Below are positions 1 to 10,859 of a stretch of 64,000 nt of DNA, in pieces. Position 1 is the first letter of the stretch. The number at the start of each line of letters is the position of its first letter. The position numbers and the translations under genes were made by a program. The stretch comes from Streptomyces sp. CB09001 (GTDB lineage Bacteria > Actinomycetota > Actinomycetes > Streptomycetales > Streptomycetaceae). The stretch is from assembly GCF_003369795.1 (NCBI RefSeq), contig NZ_CP026730.1, positions 5,013,001 to 5,077,000 of the forward strand. Direction: 5' to 3'. The notes under the pieces are model-generated. The model was given only the letters and a program-made list of their open reading frames with translations, was not told where the DNA came from and searched no databases.

Positions 1-63
1 TGCGCTTGACGCTTGAATGATCCGCGTCAGGAAGGCAGCGTACGGGGAGTCACCGCGCCTTTG

Positions 64-762
64 CTATCCAGGCCCGACGCCGATGTGAACGACGTCCGGA
101 ACGCCCCGGGCAACCGGGATCTCTTCGGTACGCACCTGTTGGAAACCGGCATTACGCAAGGTTTCTTCGAATTCCGGTGAGGGCTGCGCGGACCATACGG
201 CGAGCACCCCGCCGGGCCTCAACAGCCGTGCGCAGCCCGCCAGTCCGGACGGCGCGTACAGCCCGTCGTTGCCCTCGGTGACGGTCCAGCCGGGGCCGTT
301 GTCGATGTCCAGGCACAGGGCGTCGTACGTGTCGGATGTCTCATTGACGTATTCGACCAGGTCCGCCTCGACGATCTTCACGCGCGGATCGGCCAGCGCC
401 TCGGCGGAGAGCGCGGCCAGCGGTCCGGCGCGGTGCCATTCGATGATGGCGGCCTCGCGCTCGACGACCGCGATCCCGCCCCAGCGGGGGTCGGCGGCCG
501 CGTGTGCGAGGGAGAAGCCGACCCCGAGGCCGCCGATGAGCAGGTGCGGAGCGGTCCGTCCGGCGGAGGCGGCCAGCGCGTCGGCCGCCGCGTCGACCAG
601 GCGCCGCTCCGAACGCCCGTCGGAGGTGTCCATCAGGAAGCAGCCGTTCGCGATGATCTGCAGCAACGTCCCGTGCCGGCGCAGGACCACCTCGCCGTAC
701 GGACCCTCGCGGCGGTCCAGCACCTCGGGCGCGTCGGGGAAGTCGTGGGTAGTGAGGGGCAT
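64..762 (-). CDS. Spermidine synthase-like SAM-dependent methyltransferase fold protein
   Basis: This 232-residue protein has a class I Rossmann methyltransferase core. The glycine-rich SAM loop LLIGGLGVGFS is at about residues 75-85, the acidic strand end VVERE follows, and a DALCLDID segment sits near 147-154. The architecture matches spermidine synthase-like proteins of actinomycetes, which often lack the aminopropyltransferase substrate residues, so the substrate is unknown. It is cytosolic, with no signal peptide. The gene is divergent from lon across a 178-bp gap. The ATG start lies directly before the conserved N-terminal strand. It could be a polyamine aminopropyltransferase or a methyltransferase of other specificity. 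The 63 bases to its left hold no recognisable gene. Confidence 0.8.
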   Translation of the reverse strand: MPLTTHDFPDAPEVLDRREGPYGEVVLRRHGTLLQIIANGCFLMDTSDGRSERRLVDAAADALAASAGRTAPHLLIGGLGVGFSLAHAAADPRWGGIAVVEREAAIIEWHRAGPLAALSAEALADPRVKIVEADLVEYVNETSDTYDALCLDIDNGPGWTVTEGNDGLYAPSGLAGCARLLRPGGVLAVWSAQPSPEFEETLRNAGFQQVRTEEIPVARGVPDVVHIGVGPG

Positions 763-899
763 CGGCCCATCCTGGCACCGTCCCGGCGGAGGAATGCCCG
801 CCGGTACGACGGTGCTGTCCCCGGAGGCGGGACGTACCCCTCGGAGCTTGATCGCTCAGAGCGAACAGGCCGGGGGGAACAATCCGGAGCTCCCTTTCA

Positions 900-918
900 T
901 TGAGTCGATGTAACTCAA
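900..918. promoter_or_regulatory. HAIR inverted repeat, HspR operator for lon
   Basis: The sequence reads TTGAGT, seven bases, ACTCAA. This is the core of the HAIR element (CTTGAGT-N7-ACTCAAG) bound by the heat-shock repressor HspR. It ends 22 bp before the lon ATG, where it would block the promoter. In Streptomyces the lon gene is a known member of the HspR regulon with dnaK and clpB, so placement and sequence agree. Confidence 0.85.
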
Positions 919-940
919 CTTGACTGCCGAAGGGGAGATC

Positions 941-3364
<2,424 letters not shown>

Positions 3365-3382
3365 CGGACGTGGCCGGATGAC

Positions 3383-3417
3383 GAAGGCCCGGGCCCTGTG
3401 AGGGAGCCCGGGCCTTC
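3383..3417. terminator. Bidirectional hairpin terminator between lon and the GH25 gene
   Basis: A perfect 12-bp GC-rich stem (GAAGGCCCGGGC pairing with GCCCGGGCCTTC) with an 11-base loop lies between the convergent lon and lysozyme genes. Streptomyces terminators often lack a long U-run, and this one could serve both strands. Confidence 0.8.
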
Positions 3418-3437
3418 GCCCTGTGCCGGTGGGCCCG

Positions 3438-4265
3438 TCAGCCGTTCGCGAGCGCCTGGACACGGTCCAGCGCGCCGTTGAACTTGTTGTGGTCGCCGAC
3501 CGTCGGACCGGACGACGTGTACTGCCACATCGTGTAGTAGCCCCAGCCGGCCGGCAGGGTGCCCACCGTCGAGGCGTACCGGGCGATCCACAGCGGGTTG
3601 TTGGCGGCGAAGCCGCCGTAGTTGCCGGTGCACTGCGTCCACCAGCTGGTGGCCGTGTAGATCACGGCGTCCCGGCCGGTGCGGGCCTTGTACGTGTTCA
3701 GGAAGTCGCGGATCCAGGAGACCATCCCGCTCTGCGACTTGCCGTAGCAGGTGGCACCGTACGGGTTCCACTCGATGTCGAGCGCGCCCGGCAGCGTCTT
3801 GCCGTCCCTGGACCAGCCGCCGCCGTGGTCGACGAAGTAGTTGGCCTGGGTGGCGCCGCTCGTCGTGTCCGGGGTGGCGAAGTGGTAGGCGCCCCGGATC
3901 ATGCCGACGTTGTAGGAGCCGTTGTACTGCTGGGCGAAGTAGGGGTTGGTGTAGTACGTCCCCTCGGTGGCCTTGGCGTAGGCCCACTTGACGCCGCTGT
4001 TCCACAGGGTCGACCAGGCGACGTTGCCCTGGTGGCTGGAGACGTCGACGCCCTCCGTCTGGACCGCTCGGCCCGGGACGGGGGTGCCGTGTTCGCCGTC
4101 GTGGGCCGCGACGCCCATGCCCATGTGGGCGGAGCCGCGGGCCGGGACGTCCGCGGACGACGCGGCGTCGGCGGGAAGGGTGAACACGAGGGAGAACGCG
4201 GCGAGCAGGATCCCGGTGACGGCGAACCTCCGTCCGCGGGCCGATCCGGATCTGTGCACGAGCAT
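3438..4265 (-). CDS. Secreted GH25 muramidase (cellosyl/Chalaropsis-type lysozyme)
   Basis: A 275-residue secreted protein that should cleave the MurNAc-GlcNAc bond of peptidoglycan. It has an Arg-rich n-region, a hydrophobic core (VTGILLAAFSLVFTLPA) and a likely AAS-type signal peptidase site near residue 35. The GH25 domain begins at TEGVDVSSHQGNV, and the conserved acidic strand GALDIEW carries the catalytic Asp/Glu. The domain ends at MWQYTSSG. ATG 4265 follows GGAGG at a proper spacing and begins a good signal peptide. It stands alone, convergent with lon. Roles in wall turnover or in killing competitors fit equally well. Confidence 0.92.
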   Translation of the reverse strand: MLVHRSGSARGRRFAVTGILLAAFSLVFTLPADAASSADVPARGSAHMGMGVAAHDGEHGTPVPGRAVQTEGVDVSSHQGNVAWSTLWNSGVKWAYAKATEGTYYTNPYFAQQYNGSYNVGMIRGAYHFATPDTTSGATQANYFVDHGGGWSRDGKTLPGALDIEWNPYGATCYGKSQSGMVSWIRDFLNTYKARTGRDAVIYTATSWWTQCTGNYGGFAANNPLWIARYASTVGTLPAGWGYYTMWQYTSSGPTVGDHNKFNGALDRVQALANG

Positions 4266-4514
4266 GACGTGCCTCCGATGGCTCGGTGGTGCTCGGTGGG
4301 GGATGCGCGAGTGGGGAGAACCCCTGGACGGCATGAGGATGGCGTGCGCATGCCATTCGGAGGTCCGGTGAAAGACTCTACGCACGTAGAAACGCTGGGT
4401 GGAAGAGGACCGGGAGCCGCCGTTGGTCTAAGCCTGCGAAATACTTGGCGAGCTGCGGCGATGGCGGCCCGTGGCGGAAACTTTCAGGACCGGAAAATCG
4501 AGGCAGGGGCTGAC

Positions 4515-5009
4515 GTGCACGAAGACGGGAACGGCGGCGGTCGCGGAGGCGAAGCCCGCCTGTCCGGCAGTGGTGTGAACCAACCGGAGTTCCTCGCCCT
4601 GGAGCGGGAGCTGACCGTCCTGCTGCGTCGGGCCCGGGCCAACCAGGGCGAGATGGCCCGGGAGGTCCACCCCGACCTCGAGTCGTCCGCGTACGGCCTG
4701 CTCGTCCGGCTCGGCGAGTGCGGCGGCCAGCGCGCCACCGACCTCGCCGCGTTCATCGGCGTCGGCAAGGCCACCATGTCCCGCCAGCTGCGCGCCCTGG
4801 AGGAACTCGGGCTGGTCGCCCGCGAGCCCGACCCCGCCGACGGCCGGGCCTGGCTGGTCACCCTGACCCCGGAGGGCCAGGAACGCGTCGGCCGGGTCCG
4901 GGAGGCCCGCCGCGCCCGGTACGCCCGGCGGCTCGCCGACTGGAACCCGCGCGAGGTGACGGAGCTGGCCCGGCTGCTGCACGAACTCAACCGGGGGATG
5001 GAGAAGTAG
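4515..5009 (+). CDS. MarR family transcriptional regulator
   Basis: A 164-residue winged-helix protein. Helices around ATDLAAFIGVGKATMSRQLR form the recognition HTH, and the wing carries REPDPADGRAWLV, the usual MarR D-x-R signature. The family binds DNA as a dimer and responds to small phenolic ligands or oxidants. GTG 4515 has a G-rich ribosome site (GGCAGGGG); GTG 4575 is an alternative that keeps the whole HTH. Neighbours are convergent on the right and divergent on the left, so its target is not evident; the 249-bp gap to the left may hold its own promoter and operator. Confidence 0.88.
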   Translation: MHEDGNGGGRGGEARLSGSGVNQPEFLALERELTVLLRRARANQGEMAREVHPDLESSAYGLLVRLGECGGQRATDLAAFIGVGKATMSRQLRALEELGLVAREPDPADGRAWLVTLTPEGQERVGRVREARRARYARRLADWNPREVTELARLLHELNRGMEK

Positions 5010-5030
5010 GACCGGCGCCGTCCCTCCGTC

Positions 5031-5822
5031 TCACAACTCGGCGTAGACCACCGTCGCGTCGTCGTGCGTCTTGCTGCGCCCGAGGAACGCCCGGCCACCC
5101 GCCTCGTCCGCGCGCTCCAGCTCCCGCACCCGGTCCACCAGTGCCTGCGCGCCCTGCTTGCGGACCAGTGCCAGGCAGTCCGCCCAGTCGCCCTCCCCGA
5201 ACTTCTCCACCCACCGCGCGGCCCCGTCCGTGAGTGCCGCCAGCGTCCGCACCCCACCGCGCGGGAGCGCCCCGGTCACGGCGCGCGCCGCCACGGCGGG
5301 GTCGGCCGCGGCCGTGAAGAAGCCGCCCTCCTTGTTGCGCAGCCCGGCGTCGATCACCGCGTCGCTCACGAGGGCCGAGCGCGGCAGCCGGGCCAGCCGG
5401 TCGTCCAGGACGGGGGTGAGGGTGCCGTCGGGTGCCTCCAGCAGGAGGGCGGAGTCGGACAGGACCAGGTACTCGACGGCGTCCGGGGACCAGCGTGCGA
5501 GGACCACGGTTGCCTGCGGTGTGCGCGGGTGAGAAAGGTCACAGGATTCCGCGTGCGTCGCCGCGGTACGCGCGATGCCGCGGGACAGGGCCTCGGCGAG
5601 GGGAAGATCCGGGAGTGAAACGGTCAGTTCGGTCAGCGCTCCCCCCAGTCGCGCCGTGAACCAGGGCACGGAATGCAGACACCCCGTCGCGGTCCGTGGC
5701 GGCGTCACGCCGTCCAGCACGACGAGTGAACCACCCTGTCCCGAGGCGGGTAGTCCGACGCTCGCGAAGTCCTCGTTGGGCTGGTCGGCGAGGCCTGGTT
5801 CCGAGACGAGTTCCGTACGCAT
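5031..5822 (-). CDS. PP2C-like protein phosphatase domain protein
   Basis: A 263-residue cytosolic protein with the PP2C metal-site pattern: DQPNEDF near the N-terminus, VVLDGVTPP, LTDGAARW and HDDATVVY near the end. These four acidic sites normally bind Mn/Mg and remove phosphate from Ser/Thr. The usual DGMGG is replaced by DGVTPP, so activity should be treated as probable only. ATG 5822 fits the domain start; upstream codons encode no conserved sequence. The gene is convergent with marR, leaving 21 bp between stops, and is divergent from the conservon. Confidence 0.8.
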   Translation of the reverse strand: MRTELVSEPGLADQPNEDFASVGLPASGQGGSLVVLDGVTPPRTATGCLHSVPWFTARLGGALTELTVSLPDLPLAEALSRGIARTAATHAESCDLSHPRTPQATVVLARWSPDAVEYLVLSDSALLLEAPDGTLTPVLDDRLARLPRSALVSDAVIDAGLRNKEGGFFTAAADPAVAARAVTGALPRGGVRTLAALTDGAARWVEKFGEGDWADCLALVRKQGAQALVDRVRELERADEAGGRAFLGRSKTHDDATVVYAEL

Positions 5823-5954
5823 CCGGCCAGTCTGCACGACCCCTTCACAGCGTTCGCAAAAGGCTGGCACCTTCCCCGGGTTCTCCCGGAACCGGGGCGG
5901 CGACGCAGGTCAGGCGCCGGATTTGGGGTGGAATTCCAAGCTCCGGCGGCGCGT

Positions 5955-5973
5955 GGCGGCACATAGTGCCACC
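5955..5973. promoter_or_regulatory. Dyad in the divergent gap before the conservon
   Basis: The 464-bp gap between the phosphatase gene and cvnA holds GGCGGCAC-ATA-GTGCCACC, arms matching at seven of eight positions. It could be an operator for one of the two divergent promoters. No gene or other strong signal was seen in the rest of this gap. Confidence 0.35.
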
Positions 5974-6286
5974 GCCCGTCGCAGACGTCCAACCGGCTCG
6001 CCGGGCAACCGCACGGCACGCGCCAGGGGAACTTGCTCCCCAACTCCCCTCCGGGGTTCACTCCTTCGGGTGGCGGGTCGGACGATGCGCGCTCACCGCC
6101 CACCGGCACTGGGAGGGTCGGGAACCGGTGGGGGACTGCCCCGCTCACGCGGTCTCCCCGCCCGACGCGCTGTCGGCGGCCGGGGAACAACCCAGCGCCC
6201 GGCGGTGGGTGCACGCGCCCCCGGCCGGCCAGTTGACGGAGCGCCACCCGGGCCCACGGGTACACGAGTCAGGATTGCGAGCACCG

Positions 6287-9226
6287 GTGCAGAAGACGCG
6301 GCCTCGTCGCACAGGCAAGCAGACGGCCCCCGCGGGGAGCGCGGAGCGCACCCCCGGCACCTCCACCCCTCCGCAGCCGCCGGAGGCCCCCGTCGGCAAG
6401 GGCCGCGCCACCCACGTACGCAACCGGCTCATCGTCGCGGTGGCCGTCGTGGCAGCCGCCGTCGCCGGGGCCGGAGCCCCCTCGGTCGTGGCCGCCTCCG
6501 GGCAACTGCACGACTCCCAGGAGCTGGTGACGCTCGCCGAGCAGACCCAGGGCGCGCTGACCCTCGCCCACTCCCTCGCCGACGAGCGCGACGAGGTCAC
6601 CCCGTACATCGCGGTCGGCCGCCCCAAGTCCAAGGCGCCCTCCGAGCAGCGCAGCGCCCGCGTCGACCGGCAGGTGGAGGAGCTGCGCGCCGACACCGAC
6701 ACGCCCGCCTCCCTGCGCGAGGACCTCGACGCCGTCGCCGCGCTGCGCCGCGCCGCCCTCACCGGCAAGAGCACCGCGCTGGAAGCCCACCAGGCGTACT
6801 CGGAGGCGATCACCGAACTCCACGCCCTGGCCGAGAAGCTGGGCGAGGAGATGCCGCCCCGCGCGGGTTCCGGCGCGTACGCCCTGGCCGAGCTGGACAC
6901 CGCCGTCCAGCAGGCCGCCGCCACCCGCGGCCTGCTGCTGGCGGCACTGAACGTGCCGAGCACCACCGAGACCGTCATCGACCCCCTCACCGGCCTGCCC
7001 ACCGAGACGACCACCTCCTCGGACGCCGACGCCGAGCAGCGCGACGCCCTCGCCGCCGCCGCCCAGCAGGCCCGGGTGCGCTCCGACGCGGCCCTCGCCG
7101 ACTTCCGCGAGGGTGCTCCCAAGGAGGCGCGCGGCAGCTTCGACGCCACGGTCGCCGGGCCCGAGGTCAACTCCGCCGAGAAGTACCTCGCCGGCCTCAC
7201 CGACGAGCCGACGCTCTCCGAGCGCGACCTCGGCACCAGCACCAAGCGGCTGGACGCGGCGCTCTCCGCCCGCGTCGACGCGATGCGCGGCGCCGAGTCC
7301 GCCCTGTACGAGAAGCGCGTCGAGGCCCTGGAGCAGCTGCGCGACGACGACGTCACCGCGCTGGAGATCCGGATCGCCGTCCTCGGCGCACTGATCCTGC
7401 TCGCCGTCGGCATCGCCACCGCCCTGGCCCGCACCCTCACCCGCCCGCTGTCGGTGCTGCGCCGCGGCTCCGCCCGGCTGGCCGGCTCGGCGGACCCGAC
7501 GGCCGAGGAGCCGGTCGCCTTCACCGGCCGCAACGACGAGTTCGCGCAGGTGGTCCGCTCCGTCAACGCCCTGCACACGCATGCCGCCACGCTCGCCGGG
7601 CGGGTCGCCACGCTGGAGTCCGACCGCAAGCACCTGGTCGGCCAGCGGCAGAGGATGGCCGACGCCCGCGAGGAGCTGCGCACCGAACTCGCCGAGTCCG
7701 CCGCCCAGCTGGAGGTGGTGCGCAAGAGCATCGGCTCCACCTTCGTCAACCTGGCACTGCGCACCCTCGGGCTGGTCGAGCGGCAACTCGCCGTCATCGA
7801 GGGCCTGGAGGAGCGCGAGCAGGACCCGGACCGGCTCGCCACCCTGTTCAAGCTCGACCACTTCGCCACGGTCATGCGCCGGCACAGCGAGAACCTCCTC
7901 GTCCTCGCCGGCACCGAGCACGTCCAGCACAGCGCCTCGCCGGTGCCGCTGGTCGACGTGGTCCGCGCCGCGGTCAGCGAGATCGAGCGGTACGAGCGGG
8001 TGCGCATCGCCGCGCTGCCGCCGCACGCCCACGTGGCCGGTTTCGCCGCCGACGACCTCTCCCACCTGCTGGCCGAGCTGATGGAGAACGCCACCTCCTT
8101 CTCGCCGCCCGACCTGCCCGTCGAGGTCTCCGGCTGGCTCCTGGAGAACGGCGAGGTGATGCTCTCCGTCCAGGACGAGGGCATCGGCATGGCCACCGAA
8201 CGCCTCCAGCGGCTCAACGCCCGCCTCACCGACTTCGACCCGGACGCGCCGTACGACCAGGAGGGCGAGGACGGTCTGGGGCTCGGCCTCTACGTCGTCG
8301 CCCGGCTCGCCCACCGGCACGGGGCACGGGTACGGCTGCGGGAGCAGAAGCAGGGCGGGGTCGCCGCCGTCGTCGTCCTGCCGAGCCCGCTGCTGGCCGC
8401 CGCCCCGCCGGCCGCGCTCACCCCGACCGTGCCGGTGACCGACGGCACCGGGACCTTCTCCCTGCCCGGCGCCGACGCCGAGGCCAACTCCAACGTCCTG
8501 CACGGGCGGACGGAGAAGGCGGAGCAGGCGGCACGGACGGAGCGGGCCCTTCCGGCGGAACAGGCGGAACAGGCGGCACAGGGTGCCGGGGAGGAAGCGG
8601 GCCCGGACCCCGAGCCCGGCATCGACCCGCTGGTCGCCTCGGCGGAGGAAGCCGTACGCCGTGCCGAGGCGGACGCGGCAACGTCCCACGCCGACACGCC
8701 GCACGCCCCGGAACCGGACGAGCGTGCGGACCCGGCCGGGTCGGCCACCCCGGAACCCGCGGAGGGGACGGAGTCCTCCCAGGACGGTCCCGCCCCCGGC
8801 GGCGACCTCCCCGACGACGCCACGATGGCCCTGTTCCTCCCGGCCGTAGCGGAACCGGAGACCCGGCCGGAGAGCGGTCCCGACCCGTACGCCATCGGAC
8901 CCGACGCCCACGACCGCGCGCCGGACGAGGGAGCCGGACGGTCCGAGGGCTCCGAGCCCGCCGAACCCGTCACCGAGAAGGGTCTGCCCAAGCGGACCCC
9001 GAAGCTCACCACCCACGCCGCGGTGCCGCGGCCGCGCACGTCGGATTCCGTCGACGCCGACGCGCTCCGTCGGCGCCTGGGCGGATTCCGTCGCGGGGCG
9101 GAGGCCGGCCGCCGGGACGTCGAGGCGGAGATCGCCGACCGCACCGGGCAGAACCAGGGGCCGGGCGCCGCGGCGGAGACAACCGAAGAAGCCACGGGGG
9201 GCACCGTCGAGGAGGCAAGCAGTTGA
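6287..9226 (+). CDS. cvnA: Conservon sensor kinase-like protein CvnA (nitrate/nitrite-sensing type)
   Basis: A 979-residue membrane protein. It has a short basic cytosolic head, a first membrane segment near residues 46-70, a large helical extracellular NIT-type sensor domain (about 70-360), a second segment (IAVLGALILLAVGIATAL), HAMP, then an ATPase domain. The N box is HLLAELMENATSFSPP, the G1 box DEGIGM and the G2 box GLGLGL. No clear phosphoacceptor HisKA helix is visible, as in conservon kinases. The last ~300 residues are Ala/Glu/Pro-rich and probably disordered. GTG 6287 gives the sequence just before the basic head; AGGA lies 12 bases upstream, so the start is moderately sure. It is first of a tightly overlapping operon with cvnB-D. 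Confidence 0.88.
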   Translation: MQKTRPRRTGKQTAPAGSAERTPGTSTPPQPPEAPVGKGRATHVRNRLIVAVAVVAAAVAGAGAPSVVAASGQLHDSQELVTLAEQTQGALTLAHSLADERDEVTPYIAVGRPKSKAPSEQRSARVDRQVEELRADTDTPASLREDLDAVAALRRAALTGKSTALEAHQAYSEAITELHALAEKLGEEMPPRAGSGAYALAELDTAVQQAAATRGLLLAALNVPSTTETVIDPLTGLPTETTTSSDADAEQRDALAAAAQQARVRSDAALADFREGAPKEARGSFDATVAGPEVNSAEKYLAGLTDEPTLSERDLGTSTKRLDAALSARVDAMRGAESALYEKRVEALEQLRDDDVTALEIRIAVLGALILLAVGIATALARTLTRPLSVLRRGSARLAGSADPTAEEPVAFTGRNDEFAQVVRSVNALHTHAATLAGRVATLESDRKHLVGQRQRMADAREELRTELAESAAQLEVVRKSIGSTFVNLALRTLGLVERQLAVIEGLEEREQDPDRLATLFKLDHFATVMRRHSENLLVLAGTEHVQHSASPVPLVDVVRAAVSEIERYERVRIAALPPHAHVAGFAADDLSHLLAELMENATSFSPPDLPVEVSGWLLENGEVMLSVQDEGIGMATERLQRLNARLTDFDPDAPYDQEGEDGLGLGLYVVARLAHRHGARVRLREQKQGGVAAVVVLPSPLLAAAPPAALTPTVPVTDGTGTFSLPGADAEANSNVLHGRTEKAEQAARTERALPAEQAEQAAQGAGEEAGPDPEPGIDPLVASAEEAVRRAEADAATSHADTPHAPEPDERADPAGSATPEPAEGTESSQDGPAPGGDLPDDATMALFLPAVAEPETRPESGPDPYAIGPDAHDRAPDEGAGRSEGSEPAEPVTEKGLPKRTPKLTTHAAVPRPRTSDSVDADALRRRLGGFRRGAEAGRRDVEAEIADRTGQNQGPGAAAETTEEATGGTVEEASS

Positions 9227-9744
9227 CCGCGCCCAGTACCTTCGGACTGAGCAGTGAAGCCCGCAATCTCCACTGGCTGCTGACCAACCTCGTCGAGGAG
9301 GTGCCCGGCATCCGGTCGGTCGCCGTGGTCTCCTCGGACGGGCTCCTGCTCCTGTCCTCCGACCCCGGACGCAACGAGGAGGCCCGGCAGGCCCGCGAGA
9401 CGCCCCGGGCGGGCCCGCGCGGTTCCGCCGCCGACCTCGCCACCGTCGTCTCCGGCGTGGGCAGCCTGACCGTCGGCGCCGCCCGGCTGATGGACTTCGG
9501 CTCCGTGAAGCACACGATGGTCGCCATGGACGAGGGCAGCCTGTTCGTGATGTCGATCAGCGACGGCTCGCTGCTCGGCGTGCACGGCTCCGCGGAGTGC
9601 GACATGAGCGTGGTGGCGTACCACATGGCCCTCTTCGTCGGCCGCGCCGGCCACGTCCTGACCCCCGAACTCCGCACCGAACTGCGCCAGTCCCTGGAGC
9701 CCGAGTCGTCCAAGTCGTCCGAGCCGACGGGGAGCGCCCGATGA
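9223..9744 (+). CDS. cvnB: Conservon roadblock/LC7 protein CvnB
   Basis: A 173-residue roadblock/LC7 protein with the opening NLHWLLTNLVEEVPGIRSV and the central strand VAVVSSDGLLLLSS. In conservons and in Myxococcus MglB this fold acts as a partner or GAP of the small GTPase. An insertion rich in Ala, Arg and Pro (about residues 45-62) interrupts the usual loop. The TTG start at 9223 overlaps the cvnA stop by 4 nt (TTGA) and follows GGAGG, which implies translational coupling. Confidence 0.93.
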   Translation: MTAPSTFGLSSEARNLHWLLTNLVEEVPGIRSVAVVSSDGLLLLSSDPGRNEEARQARETPRAGPRGSAADLATVVSGVGSLTVGAARLMDFGSVKHTMVAMDEGSLFVMSISDGSLLGVHGSAECDMSVVAYHMALFVGRAGHVLTPELRTELRQSLEPESSKSSEPTGSAR

Positions 9745-10193
9745 GCAGCAGTCCCAGGAAGCCCGGGAAGAACGGCCGGGGCCACCTCCCCGTGCGCGGC
9801 GCCGACCGCAAACCGGCCAGGGTACGCCCCTACTCGCTCACCGGCGGCCGCACCCGTTTCGGTCACGTGCTGCTCGTCGAGACGTTCGTCGGCGCCACGG
9901 CCGGCACCGCCGCGCTCGAAGCCGCCGAGGAGCGCAAGGAACTGACGACCGGCGGCCTGACCTCCCGGGTGATGCCGGAGATGCGGGCCATCGTCGAACT
10001 GTGCCGCCGCATGCGTACGGTGGCCGAGATCGCCGCGCTGCTGAAGATGCCGCTCGGTGTGGTCCGGGTGCTCCTCAGCGACCTGGCGGACCAGGGAAAG
10101 ATCCGTGTGTACGGCACCGGGACCGGCCACGGCACGGGCCGCCCGGACCGCGCTCTGCTCGAAAGGGTGCTCAGTGGACTCCGTCGTCTCTGA
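9741..10193 (+). CDS. cvnC: Conservon DUF742 protein CvnC
   Basis: A 150-residue DUF742 protein with a predicted winged-helix fold. RPYSLTGGRT and the region PEMRAIVELCRRMRTVAEIAALLKMPLGVVRVLL are the family hallmarks. It is presumed to join the membrane-bound complex of CvnA, CvnB and CvnD, or to bind DNA. Its ATG overlaps the cvnB stop by 4 nt, and its 3' end overlaps cvnD by 20 bp. Confidence 0.93.
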   Translation: MSSSPRKPGKNGRGHLPVRGADRKPARVRPYSLTGGRTRFGHVLLVETFVGATAGTAALEAAEERKELTTGGLTSRVMPEMRAIVELCRRMRTVAEIAALLKMPLGVVRVLLSDLADQGKIRVYGTGTGHGTGRPDRALLERVLSGLRRL

Positions 10194-10815
10194 CGCCGCC
10201 GCGTTCGGCGTCCCCCCGCTCGTCGACACCGACGGGCCCGTGCAGCCCTGGCAGACCGATCCCACTCGTGCGCCGGTCGCCACGAAGATCGTCGTCGCGG
10301 GCGGTTTCGGTGTCGGCAAGACCACGCTGGTCACCGCCGTCTCGGAGATCACGCCCCTGCAGACCGAGGCGCTGATGACCGAGGCGAGCGAGGAGACCGA
10401 CGACCTCACCGCCACCCCGGGCAAGCTCACCACCACCGTGGCCATGGACTTCGGCCGCATCACGCTCGACGACGACCTGGTGCTCTACCTGTTCGGCACC
10501 CCGGGCCAGCAGCGGTTCTGGTTCATGTGGGACGACCTGGTGCGCGGCGCGATCGGTGCCGTCGTACTGGCCGACACCCGCCGCCTGAAGGACTGCTGGC
10601 CCGCGCTGGACTACTTCGAGAGCTGCGGACTGCCCTACGTCGTGGCGGTCAACCACTTCGACGGCAGCGAGCTGTTCGAGGCGGAGGACGTGCGGGAGGC
10701 GTTGACGATCCCGGCGCACATACCTGTCATGATCATGGACGCGCGCCGTCGGATCTCGGCCATCGAGACGCTGTTGTCCCTCGTGGGCCACGCGCTCGAC
10801 GAAACACCCGAGTAG
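10174..10815 (+). CDS. cvnD: Conservon small GTPase CvnD
   Basis: A 213-residue Ras-like GTPase of the conservon type. The P-loop GGFGVGKTT is at about 43-51, the switch region is TEASEETDDL, the G3 motif GTPGQ near 110, and the base-recognition motif is VNHFDG in place of NKxD, typical for the group. It should cycle between GTP and GDP under control of CvnA/B. GTG 10174 lies inside the cvnC end, so translation is probably coupled. Confidence 0.93.
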   Translation: MDSVVSDAAAFGVPPLVDTDGPVQPWQTDPTRAPVATKIVVAGGFGVGKTTLVTAVSEITPLQTEALMTEASEETDDLTATPGKLTTTVAMDFGRITLDDDLVLYLFGTPGQQRFWFMWDDLVRGAIGAVVLADTRRLKDCWPALDYFESCGLPYVVAVNHFDGSELFEAEDVREALTIPAHIPVMIMDARRRISAIETLLSLVGHALDETPE

Positions 10816-10859
10816 ACGAACCCTCGTCCAGACGCCCTCGACCAGGAGACGGAAACCGC

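Noticed and set aside
5575..9222. Long Arg/Pro-rich extension upstream of cvnB in its frame
   Set aside because: It is the shadow of cvnA in another frame; cvnB proper starts at TTG 9223 with a ribosome site.
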